From positions 112,892,095 through 112,956,094 of the forward strand of contig CM061920.1 in the NCBI GenBank assembly GCA_031002005.1: DNA of 64,000 nucleotides, in the 5' to 3' direction. How positions within the stretch are numbered: the stretch's first letter is position 1; each line of letters begins with the position of its first letter. The notes under the pieces were generated by a model. The model did not search any database. It saw nothing but the letters and a program-made list of their open reading frames with translations, and had not been told where the DNA came from. Shown here piece by piece: positions 1-11,465 of this stretch. The stretch is from Vandiemenella viatica (lineage: Eukaryota; Arthropoda; Insecta; Orthoptera; Morabidae). Made by a program: the position numbers and the translations under genes.

Positions 1-525
1 CAGCCAAGTCTTGCGAAGTTGCTGCTTCCACTTGTCACAACCATGGAAAGAAGCTGCATGCTTGGATCCGCAGTTGCAGCAGACTGGCTCATCCCGGGGT
101 TTTTTGCAGTCTGCAAGATTATGTCCGCCTCCACAACGGACACACCTGACCAGTTAAGTGCAGTCCCTGGCATAGTGCCGGAATTTTTGGCACCTGAAGC
201 ACTGGACCGGGCTGCGTAAGGGCGGCTTCGCTGCGATGGTCTGCGTTGTGGCATTGCGAGGGGGCGGTTTCTCAACAATGGTCGGCGTTGTAACACTGGT
301 ACTCGCTAAATTAGGGAGCATGTAGTTGTGGTGGAAAATGATGTGATGGGCGGTGGAGCGACTCTGTAGGATGTCTATAACTGTATCAAAGTCGTTGAGG
401 CAGGCCAGCAATATCTTTACCTCTTGTTGGTCAGGCCAACAGAATAGGGGCAGCTTCGTGCGGCGATGCAGATAGGCCAGGATGCTGGCGTAATTTCTCC
501 TATAGCAGGCAAAGATGAGTGGCAC
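1..525 (-). pseudogene. LINE ORF1 (gag-like) remnant with three CCHC zinc knuckles
   Basis: Read on the minus strand, this is the C-terminal part of a retrotransposon ORF1, an RNA-binding protein. Three zinc knuckles follow one another. The first is CFRCQKFRHYARDC, of CX2CX4HX4C form. A TAA stop at 154-156 comes next. In the same frame beyond it lie CVRCGGGHNLADC (CX2CX3HX4C) and a third knuckle ending HAASFHGC. This knuckle order is typical of ORF1 proteins of Jockey/I-group LINEs (PRE_C2HC type). The upstream part is blocked by a stop near 535. The frame runs off the left edge of the window, so ORF2 may lie outside. I am confident of the knuckles and less so of the LINE clade. Confidence 0.75.
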
Positions 526-1139
526 TGAGCCCTCCTATGCGTAGAATGATGATTTCTGCGGTGTCCTCCTGATCGGAGTGGTTAGGAAGTTACAGCCAGT
601 CATCGAATCAAAACAGAACGTTTTGAATCTTCCCCTTATGAGGTTGGCGTACTTCTCCCAGTCAAAGTCACTAGCTGTCAGTACAACACTTGTGTATATC
701 TACACCTGGTTCCACAACCGACCAATCACAGTCACGGAATGGTTACGTCATTGGAGTCAGCCAATCGGACGTCGACAACGATCCTGGCTCACTTCTGTTC
801 CGCTATTCAGTTCAGTTTTTGTTGTTCCTTTAGATACAACAGACCCGATGATGGCGGCAGTGCAAGTCGCACTAACGTAGTGCTCGTAAATATTCCTCAC
901 AGACACGATTTAATGGAAAAATCATGTGTAAATTTATAAATAGATTCTACAAATTTCAAAATTGCCTAATTATGTAAACATTTTCAAAATGTCCACATAG
1001 TAGACATAAGTAATTTAAATAGGTATTTGCATACATGACATGGCCTACACTTAAATTTTCTAGGTAAAGATTATGTAAGTTCCAAAATCACAAAAATTGT
1101 AAATTTGATATTTAATAAAAAGATAGAATCAATGCCATT
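526..1139. other. No gene recognised
   Basis: The stretch may include the 5' part of the decayed ORF1 element to its left. A 100-codon open frame at 578-880 has no recognisable motif. From about 900 the DNA is AT-rich with short frames only. Confidence 0.5.
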
Positions 1140-1523
1140 ACATTGGAATCAGAATGATCAGGAATAAGAAGTCAGAACCAGGGAAACTTGTAAAAGAAAC
1201 CAGACCTTTGTCAAAGGTTTGGAAAAAGTATGACAAGAACTCTGTACAAAAAGACAAATTTTATAATAGTACTAGAAACATGAGAGACAATGATGCCCAA
1301 CACACAATGAAAATAAACTAAAGATATATCATCAGAATGTTCAGTCCATTTCAAATAAAACTGATTTGTTAGAGATACTAGTTAATAATCAAATCAGAGA
1401 AATTTCAGTTTTATTTATTACAGAGCACAGACAACTCCTTCTACTCTGTCGAAGAATTTATTTCTAAGGTATCTAAAAAATAACTGCCAGTATCTTGTGT
1501 AAATATAGTTCACATAAGTAATT

Positions 1524-1790
1524 TACCATGTATGCTATGACTGTACATCTCCTGGTGTATGTATTTAGTTTGTTACATAATTGTTTACGGTACCATATAT
1601 GTTATGTACATCTTGTGGTGTATGTATTATTTTGTTATGGATTTTTTTTTTAATATACCATATATGCTATGACTGTACATCTTCTGGTGTATGTATTATT
1701 TTGTAATGGAAGTGTTTAATGTACCATGTATACTATGACTGTACATCTAGTGGTGTACATATTATTTTGTTATGCAACTGTTTATCTGTA
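1524..1790 (+). repeat. Four tandem units of 65-67 bp in the LINE-B 3' UTR
   Basis: Units start at 1524, 1591, 1656 and 1722. Each opens with TACCATRTATRYTATG and contains GTACATC then GGTGTAYRTATTA. The inverted LINE-B copy also shows four units, at about 19676-19960, so the array belongs to the element. Confidence 0.85.
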
Positions 1791-1804
1791 AATTGACAAC
1801 TTTC

Positions 1805-1841
1805 CACATCCCACAGAGCCAGTCTCTTATATTGGGATCAA
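1805..1841 (+). promoter_or_regulatory. LINE-B 3'-terminal stem-loop
   Basis: ATCCCA at 1808-1813 can pair with TGGGAT at 1833-1838. Inside, AGAG pairs with CTCT. The structure sits just before the TTGTA tail and has counterparts in LINE-C and LINE-D. By analogy with CR1/L2 elements it may be the site read by the reverse transcriptase. Confidence 0.6.
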
Positions 1842-2715
1842 TGGAAAATGAATTTATTGTATTGTATTGTATTAAGAATGATCAGATTCAATACATTAAT
1901 ATTTCAAATTATATCTTGGGTAATAATTATTGTAGATCTTATAACCAAACAGTTTTCTCAGAAACAATATCGATTATGAACCTTTGATACATAATAATCA
2001 CTTGATTTCAGATAAAAACTTTGAATTCAGAGCAATTAAACTACCCAAATTTAAAAAGATATTAGTTTGTGTGTACAGCTCTCTGGATGGAAATTTTGAC
2101 ATATTCATACAAAGATTAGAATCACTCTTAAACAATATTAGCAAGCAAAATCTTGATTTAATATGATGTGGAGATTTCAATGTGGACTATCTAAAAAGCA
2201 ACAAAAATAGAGACTTGTTAACACAACTCATTAACTCATATGGTTTACATCACACAGTAAATAATCCAACAAGAGTCACAGAATTCAGTAAGACAGCCCT
2301 TGATCAAATTTTCATAAATAAAGATATTCAAAGTTTCTTAGTTGAAGTATACAACCCAGGTTTCAGTGATCACTTGGCTCAGATACTAACTATGTATGAA
2401 AAAGAAAAAAATATACATAATGCCACAAAAAAAATAAAAACCAGATCATTTAGTGAAGAAAACATTGCAAACTTCAATTATTTATTAAGTAAGTAATCAT
2501 GGGCAGATATTATTCAACTAGATGATTTAAATGAGAAATTCAATATATTTAATAAGCTATTGAAATATTATTTTGATATAGCATTTCCTCTAAAAACAAA
2601 AATAATAAAGTACAGTGCATCTCATAACTCCTGGATAACAGCAGGAATAAAAATTCATGTCAAAAAAAGATACTGCTTCACAAAGTAGATAGATAGATAG
2701 ATAGATATGTTCACT

Positions 2716-3045
2716 TTGATCCCATGTGAGAATAATCTCGGGGATGTGGAACAGTACATACACTTATTAGTAATGTCAATATTACTATATAATTGATAAT
2801 ATTTTTATATATTGACAACAAGTTAGCAACAACCCATTAGTATAACCAATATCTCCTGTAATCTACAAATACAATCCCGAGTTAATTAATACTTATTATG
2901 TGGAACAGTGTATACACTTGTTACCAGCATCTAATAATCAGTTATTTTCTTACCAACCAGTTACCATGTAAGGTTTCACTGTAATTTGTGACTACATATT
3001 CTATTATGTTAGTTGCTATTTATGTGGAACAGTACACACACCTAT
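2716..3045 (-). repeat. LINE-C 3' UTR with stem-loop and three dispersed repeats
   Basis: ATGTGGAACAGTRYAYACAC recurs at about 2744, 2899 and 3021 (plus-strand view), spaced about 155 and 122 bp. The copy nearest the tail forms part of the terminal stem-loop (GATCCC at 2718-2723 against GGGATG at 2741-2746, with inner TGAGA/TCTC pairing). Repeats of this kind are also found in LINE-B. Confidence 0.65.
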
Positions 3046-3297
3046 TAGCAATATCAATTATATTACCAACAACTCATAAGCAGTCAATTACTTAAAAACC
3101 TGTTAATATGATAATTTTTCACAGCAGTTTTTGAGTGCATGCTATCCCATGTTAGTTACTATATATAAGTGAAATTTTGTAAACAGTGTAATTAGTTCAT
3201 TTGTCAAGTTTCAACAGAAAGAAAAACCATATGTAATTTTAGTAATTGTGGATAATTTTGTCACCTTCCCCTTCCATACACCATATATACTATTTTA

Positions 3298-4772
3298 TCA
3301 GTCATTCTTAGTTACCAAATTCCAAGAAGAAAATTCTTTTACGGAGTAAAATGGGTTCTGAAGTAGAAACTCTTTCAGTTTGGACTTAAAGTACTTGGGT
3401 TTTTGTAGATAACATTTAATTTCTGTTGGTAATACATTGAATAAGGAAGCTCCAGTAAATGTTAGCCCTTTCTGAACAATTGACAGTGATTTGTAATCCT
3501 TGTGAATATTATATTTATTCCTAGTATTATGGCTATGTATGTCAGCATTAAGATTGAAGTGTTCAGGATTTTCTACTACAAATGATAATACAGAGTATAC
3601 ATACTGTGCTGGCATTGTTAGAACACCCAGGTTTTTAAATAGATTTCTGCACGGTGTCTGTGGGTTTGCTCCACAAATAGTTCTTATAGCACGCTTTTGC
3701 AATTTAAATACCCTCTGTGCTTGTGACGAGTTTCCCCAGAATGAGATGCCATAAGTGAGCAGGGAATGAAAATATGCAAAATATACTAACTTTCTGGTTT
3801 CTATATTAGCTATTCTAGATATTACCCTCAGTGAAAATGTTGCAGAATTCAGTTTTTTAAGAAGTTGTTGAATATGCTGTTTCCAGTTCAATTTGTTATC
3901 TATATATACACCCAGGAATTTTGTGAAACTGCTTTCATCGATTGCTTTTCCTTCTGATAATACATTATAGCTGTCCTTTGTTTTATTTTTTGTAACAAAC
4001 TGAAGTAACTGTGTCTTTTCTACATTAAGTATTAGTTTGTTGGCATTAAACCACCTGTTAATTTTCTTTATAACTTCATTTGCTGTGTTTTCGAGGTTTT
4101 GTGCTGATGGGTCTTTCAAGGATATGCTAGTATCATCTGCAAAGAGCACCATGTGTTCATTATCACCTAGTATATGTGGGAGATCATTTATATAGATTAA
4201 GAACAGCAGAGGACCAAGAATTGAACCCTGAGGCACACCACATTTAACTATACCCCATTCTGAGTTTATAACATCTCCTGTATTAACATCTTTCAGTGAT
4301 ACACATTGCTTTCTATTTTCCAGGTATGATTTAAACCAATGTCCTGGCTTACCACTAACTCCATAGTGGTCTAATTTACCTAGTAGAATTTCATGATCAA
4401 CACAGTCAAAAGCCTTAGCAAGATCACAGAATATACCTAGGGAATTTAATTTTTTATGCATTGATTCCAGTATGTTGTTTACAAAAGCAAAAATTGCTGA
4501 ATCTGTTGAAACAACTTGTCTAAAACCAAACTGTACTTTACTGAGTAGGTCATTTTTTTGTAAATGTGCATACACCCTTCTGTACATTGCTTTTTCAAAG
4601 ATTTTTGAAAATGCTGATAGAAGTGAAATGGGTCTGTAATTCTCAATTTTTGAGGTATCACCCTTTTTATAAAGCGGTTTGATTATTGACTTCTTGAGTG
4701 AGTCAGGGAAGATACCTTCTTCAAAAGAACTATTACAAATATGACTAATAACTCTACTAATGCTGGTGTTAC
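3298..4772 (-). CDS. LINE-C reverse transcriptase (N-terminally truncated ORF2)
   Basis: The frame is open from the 5' truncation (about 4772) to the stop at 3298, about 490 codons. The first ATG is at 4587, but the coding context clearly starts further upstream, with NYRPISLLSAFSKIFEKAM. RT blocks in order: QFGFRQVVSTDSA; motif A FCDLAKAFDCVDHE with both Asp residues; GVPQGSILGPLLFLIYIND; catalytic LFADDTS; LILNVEKTQLLQF; and FTKFLGVYIDNKLNW in the thumb. The protein ends NPFYSVKEFSSWNLVTKND. The RT core looks complete, but the endonuclease and ORF1 are gone, so this copy cannot move on its own. The sequence is very close to LINE-D in organisation but is clearly a separate family. Confidence 0.9.
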
Positions 4773-5210
4773 AAACAGAACCACACTACATCTGAATTTG
4801 AGGCCTACTATAAAAAATACTCAGCCATATTAAACAAAGTTATAAAAGAAGACAAAAAACTGCAAAATGATAGATTTATTTATAACTCCACTAACAAAAA
4901 CAAAGCTATGTGGTATGTAATAAGAGAGGAAACAGGTAAAACTAAAAAATTAGACCAAAATATTTCATTAAAATGTATTAATGATGTAATTAGTGACCTA
5001 ACTGTAATAAAAAATCTTTTCAATGATTATTTTACTGGTATTCCTGAAGAACTATTTAAAAAATTTAAATATAATTCAAAAATAGGGGATAATAAGATAA
5101 GAACATGTGGTGGATCACTTTTTATTGATAATGTTCAAGAGGAAGAAATTGCCATTGCCTTAAAAGAACTAAAGAATAAATTCTGTGCAGTAATTGATGG
5201 AATTCCTGAT
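4773..5210 (+). pseudogene. LINE-A ORF2 linker between endonuclease and RT
   Basis: The frame resumes with TTSEFEAYYKKYSAIL, then AMWYVIREETGKT and LFNDYFTG, ending VIDGIPD at the hAT insertion. The block AMWYVIREETGKT lines up with TIWNIIKTETGK in LINE-D ORF2, which identifies this as the same linker region. No stop occurs in this piece. The last eight bases (TTCCTGAT, 5203-5210) are duplicated at 10289-10296. Confidence 0.8.
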
Positions 5211-5224
5211 CAGTGGCGTAGCTA

Positions 5225-6961
5225 GGGGGGGCGGTGGGGGCTGGTGGGGGCAGGTCCGTTCGAAATTAGTAATCGAAATTGGTGTGACACAATTATTTTT
5301 TTTTAATCATTTGGTGTCGAAACACAGTCTACCTTGAATGTTTTGAATATTTGTTTTTAAGTTGATCTATCGCTTATTCAAATACGATCCAGGGGGCTGT
5401 GCTCTTTCATTACAGTAGAGTATAATTATTGGCAACACCGCACGCTTAACAAAGAGAGCATCGCTCTGTAGCTACAACAATCACAGGAACTCATTGTGCA
5501 TGCCATCCGTCACTGTTGTTGGTTTGTTAGAAGCGGCGCGGCAGTGGATATAATGTAAGTTTTCTTGTATAAAAAGAGATAGTATTTAAAATTAAAGGAT
5601 ATATTATATATATCTAAAACTGTTAAAATCATGGTAATTAGACAAGTTAAATTGAAAATCTTCGAAATTATTTCAAGACAATGTTAGATTTGCCTTCGAA
5701 AAAAAGGATAGAAAAAAAAACAACCAAGCGTATTCCGATGCTTAGTCTAGGTTCCAAAATTGTTTTGTTTGTTTAGAATTCTATTAGCTTTCTTGCTAAG
5801 ATTCACAAGTGCATTGAAGTATTTTCTAGTAATTTTTGAATTTATCATCTGACAGATTCGTCATGTATAAATTGAGTACATTTCGCGTAATCCGATTTAC
5901 ACTCTGCGTAACCTACCTATTGTGACAGTGCACATTTACTCGACATGAAATCGTATCATGTTCGAATTTATGCAAATAAAATGATTGGGAAAACTGTGCA
6001 TTAAACTAGCAATATTGTCAGGTTTCAAGTCAATCCGAACTGAGTCCAAGTGTTCGTTGATGGTTTTGTCTGTTGTTGGTAATCAGTTTTTGTAGGGCAT
6101 GTGTTTAAAACAGTCGGAACCGCGTATCTTGCTAGCGAAATCGTAACATTAGTAAGCATTTTAACTCTAGGTTCATGTAAGTTTGCTATGCATTCTACTG
6201 ATCGAGAATATGCAAATATGATCGCGATGAAATAAATAAGCGTATGATTCTGTAAGAACTTTCCATAATAAATTTACAGAAGAAGATTTCTATTATGGGT
6301 AACCTCTCTGTCGAATACAATAACCTAAATTCTTACGGGTTCCTTAAATCGACAGAGATGTCGAACTTCTGTTCATGAACAAAAATTGAGCTTTAATCAT
6401 AAACTGAACGAACATTTGAGCCGTTTACATCTTTATTTATACGCTACAGAGCGGCCTAGAAATCTAAAATTTACACGTGGAGACGGTCTTCAGTACATAC
6501 AATGTCATATTTAGGAGTCTGTAGCTACGTATTTCTTAGGCGGGTGGTAAAATACTTGTTAATTACTTCATGTAAAACGGCAGATATCGCAATGGCATGT
6601 TCTTTTATTATCTGACCCGTTGTTTTTTTTTAAATTACGTTTAATTATGTTTTATATTTTATTTATTCTTCTATTTTTATGAAGGAACTTAGAGTTGCTT
6701 CTCTGACTATACAGTATCTCCCAGGGTCTCACAACTTGTGGGACCGGATCCTGTGTTTGCACCAATGGGACCCCATCTGGGTCTGGAATTGCTTCTACTT
6801 GGATCAAGCCACTTCTGTTAACTTTCCTCTCAATTTCCCTTGGTACTGCAAATACCGAGATTGCAAAGTCATTACATACAGCCTATGTTAACTATTCAAT
6901 AACAAATGGGTGGCTTTCGACTTTTTTTAAAATTTATAGGGAATCTTATCGTTACCCTATA
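5225..6961. other. hAT-1 left interior, no coding motif recognised
   Basis: This is 1.7 kb of AT-rich DNA. A good splice-donor-like sequence, ATAATGTAAGT, lies near 5549-5559 after a GC-rich stretch, which might mark a 5' exon of the transposase. A 70-codon open frame at 6679-6891 resembles nothing I know. Confidence 0.4.
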
Positions 6962-8311
6962 GTTACACTGGCGGAGATTAAAATCACAATACGCATACAT
7001 AAGTGGTAGAATTTTAGGAAACTTTGAAGACATATCCAGCGCCATACCTAGAAGAAATGATAATAAATGTAAATGAATCAGGCTAAGTTATTACCTTTAG
7101 AAACAGTTGTCAGTGAGAAATGCGCCCAACTTGAGCACCATTCGTGGATCCTTGCCGGCATTGACACAACAAGTGTTCGGATGTCTTCTTGGTATATGTC
7201 TCACTACGCGTGCATGTCTTTTGCATTCAGTTGTTGCACAGTTTGTGCTGGGTGACCATGTGATCTAATGTGTCTACTCCTGGTATCCTAGACATGCTCT
7301 ATTGAGGACAAATCTGGGAACCGTGCTGTCCAAATTGTGATCGAAAATCCTTGGAAGGCTTGTGTGACGATGGCCGCAGTATGAGGACGGGCATTATCTT
7401 GTTGGAAAATGGGATTTGGATGGTGAACATGAAGGGTATCACAATAAGATGCAGTACCCCGTCCACATAGTGATGGGCTGTCATTGCCTTCAACAACAGC
7501 CGACTCAGTCATGCTGTCGAAACTGATTGCCGCCAAAACATGACACCAGTGGCTGCACTTACGTGACGTTTTGAAATCACAGTAGGTAAGCCGTTTCCCC
7601 ACTACGCCTGCGAACATGTCGTCGATTATCACTTTGCCACAGACAGAATCGAGACTCGTCTCTAAACACAAATGTACGCCATTCACATGTCCATTTGTGT
7701 TTCGCATTACGCCAGGTTAGTTGATGTTGGCAATGAAATTAGATTAATGGGACACATTGCACAGGGGCCAGAGAGTGTGACCCAGCTTCAAGCAATTAGT
7801 TTACCATCGTCCGGGGAACGGGGGGGGGGGGGGGGACTATCTGCTTGGATCTGGCCTGCAGTCAACCGTCTGCCAGCAACAGCCACTCACACCATTTGGC
7901 GGTCTTCAAGTGCTGTTATCCATCTGTATGGACCCATGCCTGCTCTAGGAGTATTAGAGCCCTTCTTTCATCCACTGTGTAACAAGTCTGTATACTGACA
8001 TTGCACTACGGCCAATCCAGTTAGACATTTGGGTGTAGAGAGTTGTCACTCTTCGTCTTGGCATACTTAGCCAACAAAAACTTGTGGGCAACAAAGTGTC
8101 ATGTTATACCACACTGTTAGCCACTTATACACTTAAATTTTTTTTTTTAAATTTACATGTTAAATAGCACCCTAATTTTCATATTATTACATATAAAACT
8201 TTCAATTTTTAATCATTTAATGCTCTTCATGTGGGCATACTTGCAGCCAAATTTCATTCATTTATCACAACACCGTCTGGGTGTTGGAATTTTAATTTGC
8301 GTCAGTTTGTG
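6962..8311 (-). mobile_element. Tc1-I: Tc1-like DNA transposon inside hAT-1
   Basis: Imperfect 23-bp terminal inverted repeats lie at 6962 and 8311, sharing CTGRCGNANATTAAAAT, each flanked by a TA target dinucleotide. Total length is 1350 bp, normal for Tc1 elements of about 1.3-1.7 kb. The transposase runs on the minus strand and is decayed. Confidence 0.85.
7120..8064 (-). pseudogene. Tc1-like transposase (DD34D-type), decayed
   Basis: Start at 8064: MPRRRVTTLYTQMSNWIGRS, the N-terminal helix-turn-helix region, which then hits stops in the middle third near a 16-bp G run (about 7820-7835). The catalytic half is readable in 7288-7707: IFQQDNARPHTA carries the second Asp, and ARFPDLSSIEHV carries the third acidic motif (DLSPIE in good copies). 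The C-terminal tail continues past a stop with RSRHIRSHGHPAQTVQQLNA and IYQEDIRTLVVSMPARIHEW. It has several stops and frameshifts and is inactive. Confidence 0.88.
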
Positions 8312-8819
8312 TATCAGTTGCTAAGTGTAAAAGGTCGAGCTGCACTTTGCCAATACTGGCCTGTACCGTCACCACAACAATAGTCGGCCGAGTGACGGCT
8401 CGCACCCTCGCGTCCACACTTTTCATAGATTACCCGTGTTCCTACCCGGTCTTTAGTCTCCTTAACGTTTTCAAGTGATTGTTTCAGGGAATCAGTGTTG
8501 GGGATGACGGGTAGGCTTGACACCCTACTTTATTATAGAGTTACTGAACTAATATTTTGCACAGTTTTGGTACGAAAGTACATTAAAATATTTTTTTATC
8601 TGACTCGCGTAATCACCTAACTGGTTGATCCCAGCGCAGTATTAACAGTATCAACGCAATCTCAATGAAATGTCAATCACTTCGCACTTGACGCGTTTGT
8701 TTTGTCTGAGGTTCTTTTCGATTCACTCAGTACTTTTTGTTAGTGAAGAACGAGATTATAACATATTTTAATATAGGTCGTAATAGTAAAAATAATAATT
8801 TCATAATTATCTCAAAGTT

Positions 8820-9068
8820 CTAGTCACAGATTTTCTTATTGGGAAACTCGCAGTGCACCTAAATCGTTGTCACCTAACTTGAAAAGAAGACCTACAGATT
8901 AACGTGAAATTCGAACCACCGAGCGTCCTTCGCATTAACAGATAAAAGCTTTGCCACTGGTAAATGTCAATTTTAATGCCCACCAAAATTACAGTCGAGA
9001 CCGGGATTTGAACCGGGACCTTCAGTTTCCAAATCACACGCAGTAACCATTTGAGTCACCAGTCCGAA
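8820..9068 (-). mobile_element. tRNA-derived SINE (minus strand)
   Basis: Read on the minus strand, a pol III A-box-like TGGTGACTCAAATGGTTA is followed about 30 bp later by a B box, GGTTCAAATCC. An unrelated body follows, containing GGTGGGCATTAAAATTGAC. Part of that body recurs in plus orientation at 9570-9635. It is a SINE head, not a tRNA gene: no cloverleaf closes. Confidence 0.6.
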
Positions 9069-9179
9069 TATAGGTGTAATGAAAAATAAGTTTTCAAACA
9101 TGATAAAATAAACATTTTTTTCTATACCTATCTATTTTTGCTATCAAAAAACTCGAATCGACTTTTATTTGTTTGAATA

Positions 9180-9505
9180 CAGTAGAACTCCAATTATCCG
9201 AATCAATTGGGACCGGACCCCATTCGGATAATCGGATTTTTTTCCGAAAAAGGGTCTATTTTAATTAATTATTGTATGTATGTTGAAAATGCCTTCTTTT
9301 AATAGAGATTTTTGGTGCTTTTCCACTTCGGGGATGAAAATTTCGCCGTACCACTCGGTAAACAAAGCTGCAGTCATCCGAACTTTGGGTTGGTTTTTAT
9401 AAAAGAGGGAAGCCTTTTCGCAGTACGTTTCCGTCTTAATTAAAAACTCGATTCGGATAATCGGCGATTCGGATAATCGGAGTTCGGATAATTGGAGTTC
9501 TACTG
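9180..9505. mobile_element. Pogo/Tigger-type MITE, 326 bp
   Basis: Terminal inverted repeat CAGTAGAACTCCAATTATCC at 9180, with its complement ending at 9505. TA flanks both ends (9178-9179 and 9506-9507). Inner copies of ATTCGGATAATCGG occur near both ends. There is no coding capacity. The TIR resembles pogo/Tigger ends. Confidence 0.85.
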
Positions 9506-9534
9506 TACATATTTTTCAGTACTTCTAGATTAAT

Positions 9535-9645
9535 CTTGCGTCTGGTTACGGCATGTGATTCGGGTGTGGTAGGTTCGGTTACAAATGCGGATCTCGGCTG
9601 CAATTTTTGTGGGTCTTAAAATTGATCTTCAACTCTGGAAAGCTT
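9535..9645 (+). mobile_element. SINE fragment, plus strand
   Basis: It contains TGGTTACGGCATGTGATTC, a degenerate B-box region, and the body CTCGGCTGCAATTTTTGTGG, which matches the SINE at 8820-9068 in opposite orientation. The two flank the pogo-type MITE. Confidence 0.5.
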
Positions 9646-9960
9646 TGATTTTTTAATGCGAAGATGCTAGGACTCTTCCTACATTTTATGAACATCTGAT
9701 GAACATGGATGAAAAAAAAACGTTTTTTAAAGGCAAATAATAACATGAAATTAACATTTAGTCGTAAGGGAAGGGAAATTTCCGAACTCTCTCTATGCGC
9801 TTCTCCACATCCATCAGGCCGACACTGATCAGCACCGTCAAAACATAAACCAATCCCATGACGGCCGAGTGTCGGACTGAGGCCCGATCTTCAGAGGAGT
9901 TAAAATTAATCTAAAACCACTTTCGATCACCGGTGAGCAACACGTGGCTAAAATCTTGCC

Positions 9961-10056
9961 ATGTTGACTATTGAACATGAAGAAAATCAAATTGATAATT
10001 TTGAAGATGTAATTTACGAGTTTGCAGCTGTTAAAGCTAAAAAGAGGAGATTGTGA
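9961..10056 (+). pseudogene. hAT transposase C-terminus (hAT-1)
   Basis: MLTIEHEENQIDNFEDVIYE, then FAAVKAKKRRL and a stop. It matches the usual end of hAT transposases of the ZMYM1-like/ZBED group, in which an LSIE-type motif leads into an acidic stretch and a basic tail. It is oriented toward the right TIR about 230 bp away, as expected. The DDE core and the N-terminal zinc finger are not visible upstream, so the element is either heavily deleted or interrupted by introns I cannot trace. Confidence 0.7.
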
Positions 10057-10296
10057 AAGCAATTGTATTTAGTTTATTTGTGAATTTTTTGAATGATGTT
10101 AATATTACAATTTTACTAACTATAATTTTTTAATAACAATAAATGTTTATTTAATTATATTTTATTAATATCATATTTTACACTTACAAGATAGCCTATT
10201 ATATTTTACTTAATTTTGAATTTAAGTTTTCAAGGGGTGACACCATCGATAACCGCCCCGGGTGTCACCCACGCTAGCTACGCTACTGTTCCTGAT

Positions 10297-11465
10297 ACAT
10301 ACTAAAGAAATGTGGTAGATACATAATTCAACAACTAACATATTTATGTAATAGTTCATTACAATCTGGTACTTCCCAGAAATACTAAAGATAGCAAAAG
10401 TTATTCCAATACATAAGAAGGGTGAAAAGGAAAAATTGGTTGACTATCGGCCTATTACCATCCCATCTGCTATCTCAAAAGTACTAGAGAAAATTGTGTA
10501 TAAAAATTTAATAAGCTTCATTAACAAAAAATAATATATTATGTGATTCACAACATGGATTTAGATCAGGGAAATCAACCCAGACAGCAATTTATACTTG
10601 CATTAACAGTATATTAAAAATAATCAATAAAAAAGAAAAAGTAACTGGCATATCTCTTCATTTGTCTAAAGCTTTTGATGTGGTAGATCATAAAATCCTC
10701 TTGTCTAAGCTTTATCATTGTGGTATCACGGGTATAGCATACAAATGGTTCAAATCACACCTTGATGGAAAGAAACAAGTTGTTACCTTACAATGTAAGG
10801 ACACAGAAAGTGAAATAATCAGAGAGCATGTATCAAACATTAGAAGTATTAAACACGGTATTCCACAGGGTTCGGTTCTTGGATCCCTCCTGTTTCTTTT
10901 GTATATCAATGACAATAATGAAAATGTTGAGTCACATGATAAAATCCTCTTTGCAGATGACACAACACTTATAATGAAAGGTGAAACTGAAGAAGTTCTT
11001 CAGCAAAGTATTAATACAACCACTAAGCAGCTATCTGAATGGTCCAAAAAAAATCATTTAATAATAAATTGTGTAAAAACCATTGCAGTAAATTTCCATA
11101 AAACAGGTCAAAACAGGAACCCTGCCAACCCAAATGTTATTTTGAACACTCGGACTTTAGCAAACAAAATAGATTCAAAATTTCTAGGTTTACGGATTCA
11201 ATCTGATCTAAAATGGAATAGACATATTCAATATTTGAATTTTAAATTAAATCAAATCTGTTATGCATTTCGTATATTAAAATTAACCACTAGTAAACAA
11301 ACTTTGAAAAATGCATACTTTGCCCATTTTCACTCGCAAATAAAATATGGAATTATATTCCGGGATTTATCATCAGATGCACTAAGTACTTTCAAAATCC
11401 AGAAGAGAGCAATAAGAATAATGACAAATCACAAATCAAGGGAATTTTGTAGACCCTTATTTAAA
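10297..11465 (+). pseudogene. LINE-A reverse transcriptase, main part
   Basis: After a frameshifted start (LKKCGRYIIQQL) the RT reads DYRPITIPSAISKVLEKIVY, then a stop in the fingers region near 10530. The long frame 10662-11465 follows: HLSKAFDVVDHKIL, KHGIPQGSVLGSLLFLLYIN, LFADDTTLIM, HLIINCVKTIAVNF and SKFLGLRIQSDLKW. In motif A the first catalytic Asp is replaced by His (LHLSKAFD, against CDLAKAFD in LINE-C and LINE-D), so this copy would be dead even without its stops. The Helitron enters after CRPLFK at 11465/11466. The ORF tail read beyond that point is Helitron sequence, not LINE. Confidence 0.9.

Larger units (their letters stand above)
1427..1872 (+). mobile_element. LINE-B copy 1: 5'-truncated LINE, 3' end only
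   Basis: The insert keeps the last 16 or so codons of an RT ORF (NSFYSVEEFISKVSKK then stop), a 3' UTR, and a tail of TTGTA repeats at about 1855-1872. The same 3' UTR occurs inverted at 19577-20165, which fixes both ends. It lies inside the endonuclease domain of LINE-A. The extreme 5' truncation is normal for target-primed insertion. A hairpin precedes the tail. Confidence 0.9.
1316..2685 (+). pseudogene. LINE-A ORF2, AP-type endonuclease domain
   Basis: This is the N-terminal endonuclease (EEP fold) that nicks the target for target-primed reverse transcription. It starts with YHQNVQSISNKTDLLEI and the catalytic-Glu region ITEH, and is then interrupted at 1427 by LINE-B. After 1873 it continues with ILVCVYSSLDGNF, the block CGDFNVDYL (preceded by an in-frame stop, TGA at 2164-2166), TALDQIFIN and the active-site SDH at about 2370. 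Another stop follows NYLLSK (2494-2496). The linker WITAGIKIHVKKRY ends at the LINE-C insertion. The motif order matches LINE-D in this window, which gives a good internal reference. Confidence 0.85.
2686..4772 (-). mobile_element. LINE-C: 5'-truncated CR1-group LINE with open RT frame
   Basis: The insertion is in the linker of LINE-A ORF2. Its 3' tail is a (TATC)n microsatellite at about 2686-2706, seen on the plus strand as TAGA repeats. A 3' UTR of about 590 bp follows, and then RT up to the truncation near 4772, where LINE-A resumes with KQNHTTSEFEAYYKKYS. No stop interrupts the retained coding part, so it is younger than its host LINE. Confidence 0.9.
5211..10288 (+). mobile_element. hAT-1 DNA transposon, deletion derivative carrying nested elements
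   Basis: The termini are inverted: CAGTGGCGTAGCTAG at 5211 and CAGTAGCGTAGCTAG read inward from 10288. An exact 8-bp duplication, TTCCTGAT, lies at 5203-5210 and 10289-10296. The 8-bp duplication and the CAGTGGCGTAGC end are typical of hAT elements. LINE-A protein context resumes on the far side. Only a transposase C-terminus is recognisable, at 9961-10056. A Tc1 (6962-8311), a pogo-type MITE (9180-9505) and SINE pieces were added later. Without the Tc1 and MITE it is about 3.4 kb, most of it non-coding, so it is probably non-autonomous. Confidence 0.92.

Noticed and set aside
578..880. 100-codon open frame on the plus strand
   Set aside because: No motif; likely chance frame in or near a LINE 5' region.
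8985..9070. Possible tRNA gene (A and B boxes on the minus strand)
   Set aside because: The B box is good but no cloverleaf can be drawn, and the body is shared with another fragment; it is a SINE.
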